Origin: Sulfurovum sp. 16-42-52
GTDB lineage: Bacteria; Campylobacterota; Campylobacteria; Campylobacterales; Sulfurovaceae
Reading direction: 5' to 3'
DNA: 64,000 bases
Assembly (NCBI GenBank): GCA_002281755.1
Contig: NCHB01000003.1
Location: 1-64,000 of the forward strand
Under the pieces are notes generated by a model. That model ran no database searches. It was given only the letters and a program-made list of their open reading frames with translations, and had not been told where the DNA came from. Shown one piece after another: positions 58,815 through 64,000 of this stretch (its first letter is position 1; every line of letters starts with the position of its first letter). The translations under genes were made by a program, and so were the position numbers.

Positions 58815-60072
58815 AGAGACAAAACATTCTTACGACTCCGTACGCACCCATCCCAACCAACTCTCTTGGGAAGATCAGCCACGTACCTATAAAAATTATC
58901 CTGAGCATTACAAAAAAAGAAAAATTGATTTAGAAAACAGCGAAGAGAGCTTTCTTTACTATATCGCGGGTTTGACAGCGAAAAAAACCTACCCTAGCGG
59001 TGAGTATTATCTGCGCATTAACCCCTCTGCGGGGGCACTTTACCCCAATGAACTGTATTTTCAGGCGCGAGGGGTAGAAGGGTTTGAAGACGGGATCTAT
59101 CATTTTGAAGTAAGCACCTCTTCTTTGACCCTCTTGCAACCCATCAATGAGACTGAGGGAATAGAGCCGTATCTGGGGTATCAAAGTGCGATGAAAGGGT
59201 ATCTGTTTCTTGTTTCAGCGGTGTATTATCGTTCGTCGTGGAAATATAAAAATCGTGCCTTGCGCTATTGTCTTCTGGATGCGGGACACCTCTTGGGCAG
59301 CATAGAAGCTTCGGGGCTGCTTCGTTCTCGTAGTGTTGAGATGCTTTACAATATAGATCGAGAAAGATTAAACTCTATGTTTGGCTTTGAAGGTAGAGAA
59401 TGGATACTCTCAGGGTGTGCCATGGCGACCGCTTTGCCCCAGCAAAAAGTCAATGCCATAGAATTTTCACTTCCTTATGTGGAGGGAAGTGGCAGTTTTG
59501 AGCCCAATACAATGATAGAACAGGGCTATGTCGAAACGATGCAGATAAGAGGGTGCAAAAGAGAAACCAAAGTGCCACAGTTTTCTTACCTACAGCCAAG
59601 GCTTAAAGAGACTCTCTTTACACGCAGGTCACAAAGGGGGTTTGAAGGGGATGCGATTACAAGAACACAGTTTGAGTATATCACAGAGGTATTGCGCCAA
59701 CCTATACCATCTGACTGTGATGAAGAAGTCTCTGTGTTTATGGTAGTCAATAAGGTGTTAGATATGCCATTGGGACTCTATAAAGCGGGTACATATCTCA
59801 AATATGGAGACTTCGCAAGACAGGCAGGGTATCTTAGTTTAGAGCAGTACAGCCTTTCAACACAGGGAGCCGTTGCCTTTTTTCTAACCTCTAAAGCCAA
59901 GAACTATCAGGCACTTTACCAAAAAGCAGGTATCATAGGACATAGACTCTATGTGGCATCTCTTTATTTGGGCATAGGATGTTCAGGTATCGGAGCGTAT
60001 TATGATGATGAGGTGAATGCTTTTGTGGGTAATGATGAGATGGTTTTGTATGCCTTGGCGATAGGGAAGTAA
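58798..60072 (+). CDS. Tandem nitroreductase-like (SagB/ThcOx type) protein
   Basis: A 424-residue protein with two nitroreductase-fold halves. The first has P-S-A-G-A-L-Y-P-N-E-L-Y (about 75-86) and A-V-Y-Y-R-S-S-W-K-Y-K-N-R-A-L-R-Y; the second starts T-R-R-S-Q-R-G-F and ends in a G-C-S-G-I-G-A-Y-Y motif. SagB/ThcOx-type enzymes oxidise azolines in peptide modification, but similar flavoproteins of unknown role are common and no precursor or cyclase genes are near. The ATG at 58798 overlaps DUF309. Confidence 0.72.
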   Translation: MFWYHKETKHSYDSVRTHPNQLSWEDQPRTYKNYPEHYKKRKIDLENSEESFLYYIAGLTAKKTYPSGEYYLRINPSAGALYPNELYFQARGVEGFEDGIYHFEVSTSSLTLLQPINETEGIEPYLGYQSAMKGYLFLVSAVYYRSSWKYKNRALRYCLLDAGHLLGSIEASGLLRSRSVEMLYNIDRERLNSMFGFEGREWILSGCAMATALPQQKVNAIEFSLPYVEGSGSFEPNTMIEQGYVETMQIRGCKRETKVPQFSYLQPRLKETLFTRRSQRGFEGDAITRTQFEYITEVLRQPIPSDCDEEVSVFMVVNKVLDMPLGLYKAGTYLKYGDFARQAGYLSLEQYSLSTQGAVAFFLTSKAKNYQALYQKAGIIGHRLYVASLYLGIGCSGIGAYYDDEVNAFVGNDEMVLYALAIGK

Positions 60073-60077
60073 GCTAT

Positions 60078-60410
60078 TTAGGTTTTAAATCGATAGCTTA
60101 ATGCCTCCAGCTGTGTACGCAGCACCCCTGAGATATCCCCTTGAAATTCCAAACTGTTTTCTTTGACTGCTCCGCCTGTTGCAAGCTTTTTTTTTAGAGT
60201 CTTAAGCAGGTCCTCTAAGGTGTCTTTTTCTAAGTAAAAGGGCTTGACGATGGTGACAACTTTTCCTCTTCGTTTCTCTTTGGCAAGATGCAATTGATGG
60301 CTTTGGGGCGTTTTTATCTCTTTGGAAATATTTTGAGAGGGCTGATCTTTGTTATCCGCACGCCACCCCTCATCAAACTGTGAACCCATTTCAAACAGAT
60401 TTTTTTTCAT
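60078..60410 (-). CDS. SUI1/eIF1-like (YciH type) protein
   Basis: A 110-residue protein whose C-terminal two-thirds matches the SUI1 fold: R-R-G-K-V-V-T-I-V near residue 48, D-T-L-E-D-L-L-K-x-L-K-K-K-L-A-T-G-G-A-V-K, and a final E-F-Q-G-D. In bacteria these proteins affect translation initiation fidelity, though the cellular role is not clear. An AGGAGG ribosome site lies on the minus strand. It is the last gene of a minus-strand set with yaaA. Confidence 0.82.
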   Translation of the reverse strand: MKKNLFEMGSQFDEGWRADNKDQPSQNISKEIKTPQSHQLHLAKEKRRGKVVTIVKPFYLEKDTLEDLLKTLKKKLATGGAVKENSLEFQGDISGVLRTQLEALSYRFKT

Positions 60411-60419
60411 ATACGCCTC

Positions 60420-60518
60420 CTAATTATAATTGGTATCAAACAGTATGCCAAGCACTACGGTGAGCACAAGCAGAAAAACAAAGATTTTGTAGAGTGTCTC
60501 ATCACTCGGAAGTCTCAT
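60420..60518 (-). CDS. 32-residue single-pass membrane protein
   Basis: A tiny reading frame: M-R-L-P-S-D-E-T-L-Y-K then a hydrophobic helix of about 17 residues (I-F-V-F-L-L-V-L-T-V-V-L) and a short polar tail D-T-N-Y-N. Its ATG lies 3 bases after the yaaA stop and is preceded by AAGAG. Its end overlaps the AGGAGG of the SUI1 gene. I do not recognise it. The hydrophobic block and its setting between two genes suggest a real small membrane protein. Confidence 0.45.
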   Translation of the reverse strand: MRLPSDETLYKIFVFLLVLTVVLGILFDTNYN

Positions 60519-60521
60519 CTC

Positions 60522-61256
60522 TTAGCCTATCTGGTAAATAATTTCGGTTTTATTTTTGTGTGTCTGTATCGAAAGCATACCCAAGCCTTTGAAGCTATGT
60601 TGCACAAAAGATTCTATAGTGGCAATTTGATGTTGTGCAATTTCTCTCAATACTAACCCTCTGTAGGCTTTTGCCCAATGGCTGATTACTTTGCCATCCT
60701 TGATGAACTTCAGCGTTGTGTAGGGCTTGCTGGGTTTGTAAAATTTATCATAAAACCCTGCGCGTAGGTCAAGGATTTCATCCTCTTTAAGGTAGTCATC
60801 TAAAAGCACAGAAGCATGTTCAGAGTAGATTTTCTCTGGCTTCAACTCACCAATGGAGACCCCTTGCTTGAGTTTGTACTCAGGAATCATATCTGAAGCG
60901 CGTATGGGTCCAAAAAGATTGGAAAAAAGGATGACATTGTGGTCAATATAATGCTGTGCTTTTACATCCAAATGGGGATAATCCAAATAATCAAAGGCTA
61001 CCCCAGTATAACGCTCGATGGCTTTCATAGTAAGCTCGTGAATGATATCGGTCTTGTAGGCGAGGATGTCTGCCTCTTTGGTGATCCCAAACAGTTTAGA
61101 GAGTGTCGCCATATCTCCTTTTTGGATACAATTCATATAACCATGCAACAATTTGCTTCGATAGGGTAAAAGAGGTTCAAAGAGTAAGGTCTGTGGTGAA
61201 AAAGAAAAAGTGCCACCTGATTTTTTTGTTTCGCTTGGTGCTAACAGTATTTTCAT
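60522..61256 (-). CDS. yaaA: Peroxide stress protein YaaA
   Basis: A 244-residue protein of the DUF328 family. The start K-I-L-L-A-P-S-E-T-K and the late L-R-A-G-F-Y and F-I-K-D-G-K-V-I-S-H-W-A-K-x-Y-R-G segments fit YaaA, which lowers free iron during peroxide stress in E. coli. It heads a set of three minus-strand genes. Confidence 0.85.
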   Translation of the reverse strand: MKILLAPSETKKSGGTFSFSPQTLLFEPLLPYRSKLLHGYMNCIQKGDMATLSKLFGITKEADILAYKTDIIHELTMKAIERYTGVAFDYLDYPHLDVKAQHYIDHNVILFSNLFGPIRASDMIPEYKLKQGVSIGELKPEKIYSEHASVLLDDYLKEDEILDLRAGFYDKFYKPSKPYTTLKFIKDGKVISHWAKAYRGLVLREIAQHQIATIESFVQHSFKGLGMLSIQTHKNKTEIIYQIG

Positions 61257-61344
61257 AAGAGACGTATCCTTGAATGGTTAAGATAGAGATATTTTAGTTA
61301 AAATACCTGAAAAAGTAGATTTTAAAATTATTTTAGCAAAACAC

Positions 61345-61373
61345 TTGACATTTAAAATGTATTTGTCTATAAT
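61345..61373 (+). promoter_or_regulatory. Consensus sigma-70 promoter of the tRNA cluster
   Basis: TTGACA (61345-61350) and TATAAT (61368-61373) are both perfect and separated by 17 bases. It lies 39 bases before the first tRNA. Perfect consensus promoters are rare in this genome, so expression should be strong, as tRNA genes need. Confidence 0.85.
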
Positions 61374-61411
61374 TCCCATCCATTTTAAGTGTAAAACCTT
61401 TTAATGATGGT

Positions 61412-61488
61412 GCTGGTGTAGCTCAGTTGGCTAGAGCAGCTGATTTGTAATCAGCAGGTCGGGGGTTCGAGTCCCTTTACCAGCTCCA
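61412..61488 (+). tRNA. tRNA-Thr (anticodon TGT)
   Basis: A complete cloverleaf with GCTGGTG acceptor, anticodon loop TTTGTAA on a GCTGA/TCAGC stem, GGTTCGA T-loop and encoded 3' CCA. It reads ACA codons. First of a cluster of four tRNA genes. Confidence 0.95.
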
Positions 61489-61539
61489 TAAAAATATAAT
61501 TATCAGTGTTTGACCAGTATAAAACTTAAAAAACATCAA

Positions 61540-61624
<85 letters not shown>

Positions 61625-61643
61625 TTTTTAAGTTACATAAGAC

Positions 61644-61719
61644 GCGGGCGTAGCTCAGTGGCTAGAGTTCCTGCCTTCCAAGCAGGCTGTCGAGAGTTCG
61701 AATCTCTTCGCCCGCTCCA
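61644..61719 (+). tRNA. tRNA-Gly (anticodon TCC)
   Basis: Acceptor GCGGGCG, anticodon loop CTTCCAA on a CCTGC/GCAGG stem, AGTTCGAAT T-loop and encoded CCA. Reads GGA and GGG codons. It lies 19 bases after tRNA-Tyr. Confidence 0.95.
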
Positions 61720-61837
61720 TAAACTGGGAGCTGTGTGAATTGTGTGCTTACAGATGATAACTTCACATACAAAGCTTTCCTAATTTATTCATGTATCACT
61801 TGACTTACTAAAACACTGCACAATAGTCTAATGAGTT

Positions 61838-61912
<75 letters not shown>

Positions 61913-61981
61913 CAACCGGGTATGGACAAAAGTGTTACACAACTGTAATAGTTCTGTCCATATGGGTTAAGAAAATTTAGG

Positions 61982-61987
61982 TATAAT
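61982..61987 (+). promoter_or_regulatory. -10 box of the tuf promoter
   Basis: TATAAT lies 35 bases before the tuf ATG and is preceded by the extended element G. The ribosome site TAGGAG is at 62011-62016. Transcripts from the tRNA cluster may also run into tuf. Confidence 0.55.
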
Positions 61988-62022
61988 ATTGCCTTTAAAA
62001 CATTTTACGCTAGGAGAATAGC

Positions 62023-63231
62023 ATGGCAAAAGCAAAATTCGAACGAAACAAAACGCACGTTAACATCGGTACTATTGGTCACGTTGACCACGGAAAAACG
62101 ACATTGACAGCAGCAATTACTGCAGTACTTGCTACTAAAAATGGCTCAAAATTTATGGATTATGATGCGATTGACAATGCTCCTGAAGAGAGAGAAAGAG
62201 GAATCACGATTGCTACTTCTCACGTAGAGTATGAAACTGAAAATCGTCACTACGCACACGTTGACTGTCCAGGTCACGCGGACTACGTTAAAAACATGAT
62301 TACAGGTGCTGCTCAAATGGACGGTGCGATTCTTGTTATTGCTGCGACTGATGGACCAATGGCACAAACAAGAGAGCACATTCTTCTTTCTAAACAAGTA
62401 GGTGTTCCTTATATCGTTGTATTCTTGAACAAAGAAGATCAATTGGATGATGAAGACAGAGAAGAGATGTTGGAACTTGTTGAGATGGAAGTACGTGAAC
62501 TTCTTTCAGAATATGATTTCCCGGGTGATGACACACCAATCATTGCTGGTTCTGCATTTAGAGCACTTGAAGAAGCAAAATCAGGTGTTCTTGGTGCATG
62601 GTCAGATAAAATCTTTGCATTGATGGACGCAGTTGATTCATACATCCCAGATCCAATCAGAGAAACAGACAAAGACTTGCTTATGGCAATCGAAGATATA
62701 TTTACGATTCAAGGTCGTGGTACGGTTGTAACAGGTAAAGTTGAAAAAGGTAAAGTATGTATCGGTGATGCAGTTGAAATCGTTGGTCTTAAAGACACAC
62801 AAAAAACAACTGTAACCGGTGTTGAAATGTTCCGTAAAGAGATGGATTGTGGTGAAGCTGGTGATAACTGTGGTGTTCTTATCCGTGGTATCGACAAAAA
62901 CAATGTTCAAAGAGGTATGGTTCTTGTTAAGCCAGGTTCAATCACGCCACATACAAAATTTGAAGCAGAAGTTTATGTACTTACTAAAGAAGAAGGTGGT
63001 AGACATACACCATTCTTTAACAACTACAGACCACAGTTTTATGTTAGAACAACTGACGTAACAGGTTCTGTTGAGCTTCAAGAAGGTACTGAGATGGTTA
63101 TGCCAGGTGATAACGTTAAAGTTAACGTGACATTGATTGCACCAGTTGCACTTGAAGATGGTACAAGATTTGCTATCCGTGAAGGTGGTAGAACTGTTGG
63201 TGCGGGTGTTGTTTCTAAAATTATTGCATAA
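62023..63231 (+). CDS. tuf: Elongation factor Tu
   Basis: A 402-residue GTPase that brings aminoacyl-tRNA to the ribosome. G-motifs are all present: [17 protein letters not shown] and G-S-A. It starts the conserved tuf-rpmG-tRNA(Trp)-secE-nusG segment. Confidence 0.97.
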   Translation: MAKAKFERNKTHVNIGTIGHVDHGKTTLTAAITAVLATKNGSKFMDYDAIDNAPEERERGITIATSHVEYETENRHYAHVDCPGHADYVKNMITGAAQMDGAILVIAATDGPMAQTREHILLSKQVGVPYIVVFLNKEDQLDDEDREEMLELVEMEVRELLSEYDFPGDDTPIIAGSAFRALEEAKSGVLGAWSDKIFALMDAVDSYIPDPIRETDKDLLMAIEDIFTIQGRGTVVTGKVEKGKVCIGDAVEIVGLKDTQKTTVTGVEMFRKEMDCGEAGDNCGVLIRGIDKNNVQRGMVLVKPGSITPHTKFEAEVYVLTKEEGGRHTPFFNNYRPQFYVRTTDVTGSVELQEGTEMVMPGDNVKVNVTLIAPVALEDGTRFAIREGGRTVGAGVVSKIIA

Positions 63232-63305
63232 GTTTAGAAAGAGTTTAGAAAGTATTCTTCTCCAAAATCTTGCCCAAGGCAAAGCTTTAGTGAGAGGAAT
63301 TTTTT

Positions 63306-63320
63306 AAGAGCATTGCTCTT
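63306..63320 (+). promoter_or_regulatory. Small stem-loop between tuf and rpmG
   Basis: AAGAGC and GCTCTT pair with a 3-base loop in the 107-base gap, 18 bases before the rpmG ATG. A weaker CTTGCC/GGCAAG stem lies at about 63270-63285. They could reduce tuf readthrough or tune L33 translation; neither has a T-run. Confidence 0.35.
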
Positions 63321-63338
63321 GAAAAGAGGAGAAAAAAT

Positions 63339-63491
63339 ATGAGAGAAACCGTTCACTTAGGTTGTGAAAAGTGTACAAGACGTAACTATCACACCAATAA
63401 AAACAAAAAAACCACTACAGAGAAACTTGCTCTGAAAAAATACTGCAAATGGTGTAAATGCCATACAGTACACAAAGAGATGAAGCTCTAA
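63339..63491 (+). CDS. rpmG: 50S ribosomal protein L33
   Basis: A 50-residue protein ([12 protein letters not shown], with a later C-K-W-C-K-C-H). The cysteine pairs C-x2-C and C-x2-C show a zinc-binding form. Strong ribosome site AGAGGAG lies 8 bases upstream. It is the usual neighbour of tuf and secE. Confidence 0.95.
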   Translation: MRETVHLGCEKCTRRNYHTNKNKKTTTEKLALKKYCKWCKCHTVHKEMKL

Positions 63492-63539
63492 GTAGAGATC
63501 TTTTTCAGTATCTTTGGGTCTAATCCAGAGATACGATTT

Positions 63540-63615
63540 AGGCCAATAGCTCAGTTGGTAGAGCACTGGTCTCCAAAACCAGGTGCCGGGGGTTCGAGTC
63601 CCTCTTGGCCTGCCA
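63540..63615 (+). tRNA. tRNA-Trp (anticodon CCA)
   Basis: Acceptor AGGCCAA, anticodon loop CTCCAAA on a CTGGT/ACCAG stem, GGTTCGAGT T-loop and an encoded CCA. It lies between rpmG and secE, the classical place for this tRNA. Confidence 0.96.
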
Positions 63616-63635
63616 CAATTAAAGGTAACGCAGAT

Positions 63636-63815
63636 ATGGGAAAAATTTCAACATTTATTGCACACGCGAGAGCGGAGATACATAAAGTTATATTTCCAAC
63701 AAAAGTACAAGTAAGACAGGCATTTTTAGCAGTTGTTCTCGTGGTAACTGTAATATCAATATTTTTAGCACTGGTTGACTTCTTGATGTCATCCATCGTT
63801 TCATCAGTTTTATAG
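63636..63815 (+). CDS. secE: Preprotein translocase subunit SecE
   Basis: A 59-residue single-pass protein: a short amphipathic helix (A-E-I-H-K-V-I-F-P-T, the family's conserved region) followed by one membrane helix. Part of the SecYEG channel. The ATG at 63636 follows AAAGG. An upstream in-frame start would run into the tRNA. Confidence 0.93.
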   Translation: MGKISTFIAHARAEIHKVIFPTKVQVRQAFLAVVLVVTVISIFLALVDFLMSSIVSSVL

Positions 63816-63823
63816 GACACGCA

Positions 63824-64000
63824 ATGGCTTATCAATGGTATGCAATTCAAACATATTCAGGATCTGAACAATCGGTTAAAAGAGCGATTGAACAATTGGT
63901 TGTTGATTATGGTATTGAAGAGAAACTTGAACGTGTTGTCGTTCCAACAGAAGAAGTGATTGAAGTTAAAGATGGTAAAAAAAAGATAACTGAGCGAACA
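63824..64000 (+). CDS. nusG: Transcription antitermination factor NusG, 5' part
   Basis: The first 59 codons of nusG, starting M-A-Y-Q-W-Y-A-I-Q-T-Y-S-G-S-E, which is the NGN-domain start of NusG. It is cut off by the window end. It follows secE by 8 bases. Confidence 0.94.
   Translation, partial: MAYQWYAIQTYSGSEQSVKRAIEQLVVDYGIEEKLERVVVPTEEVIEVKDGKKKITERT

Noticed and set aside
58798-60072. A ribosomal peptide-modification cluster based on the SagB-like protein
   Set aside because: There is no cyclodehydratase, no precursor peptide and no exporter nearby, and similar flavoproteins have many other contexts.

Overview
The window is a contiguous piece of a chromosome of about 40% GC that looks like a sulfur-oxidising Campylobacterota (epsilonproteobacterium), most like Sulfurovum or Sulfurimonas. 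This rests on gene content: soxCDYZ, a sulfide:quinone-reductase-like flavoprotein, futalosine-pathway menaquinone genes (mqnA, mqnD), CcoG, the recA-eno-ftsB-like order known from Campylobacter, and a full pgl N-glycosylation set. No database search was possible, so the genus is an inference.

Region 1 (1-8.6 kb): the 3' end of a 5S rRNA, a DUF3373-type porin, a duplicated DUF302-like secreted protein, a MOSC protein, a short ADP-ribosylglycohydrolase-like gene coupled to a variant soxY, then the soxC-soxD-soxY-soxZ operon with stem-loops between cistrons. Region 2 (8.6-35.5 kb): mostly housekeeping genes (prfA, rpsT, glmM, lspA, moaC, murB, mqnD, recA, eno, corA-like, bioB, topA, asnB, dcd). 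Between them are respiratory and redox genes (ccoG behind a resolvase-like regulator, SQR-like, tpx), two L,D-transpeptidase lipoproteins, and a CgpA-like secreted protein with three bacterial N-glycosylation sequons.

Region 3 (35.5-52.8 kb): one long plus-strand glycan locus. It holds wlbA/wlbB/wlbC-type genes for a 2,3-diacetamido uronic acid, a Wzx-type flippase, an aminotransferase plus acetyltransferase plus WecF-type (GT56) transferase set, a remnant of an AAC(3)-like acetyltransferase, two GT4-like transferases, a class II glutamine amidotransferase fused to a WbpG-type sugar amidotransferase, and the pglB-C-D-E-F block. Together they could build an N-glycan starting from bacillosamine, carrying an amidinated uronic acid and a 4-amino-sugar, transferred to periplasmic proteins by PglB. 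The centre of the locus (about 38.8-45.3 kb) is visibly richer in A+T than its flanks, as in variable surface-sugar loci.

Region 4 (52.8-64 kb): a secreted helix-hairpin-helix protein with a lysine-rich tail of 15-residue repeats, gltX, mqnA, moaD-moaE-moeA (molybdenum cofactor, which SoxC requires), an S24/LexA-like repressor with direct repeats on its promoter and a divergent 37-codon gene, DUF309 and nitroreductase genes, yaaA with two small downstream genes, four tRNA genes behind a consensus promoter, and the conserved tuf-rpmG-tRNA(Trp)-secE-nusG segment, cut by the window edge.

The best candidates for something new are the fused amidotransferase and the sugar it implies, the SoxY variant, the resolvase-like protein beside ccoG, the histone-tail-like HhH protein, and the two very small genes at 57.4 and 60.4 kb. 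I saw no CRISPR array, insertion sequence or prophage.
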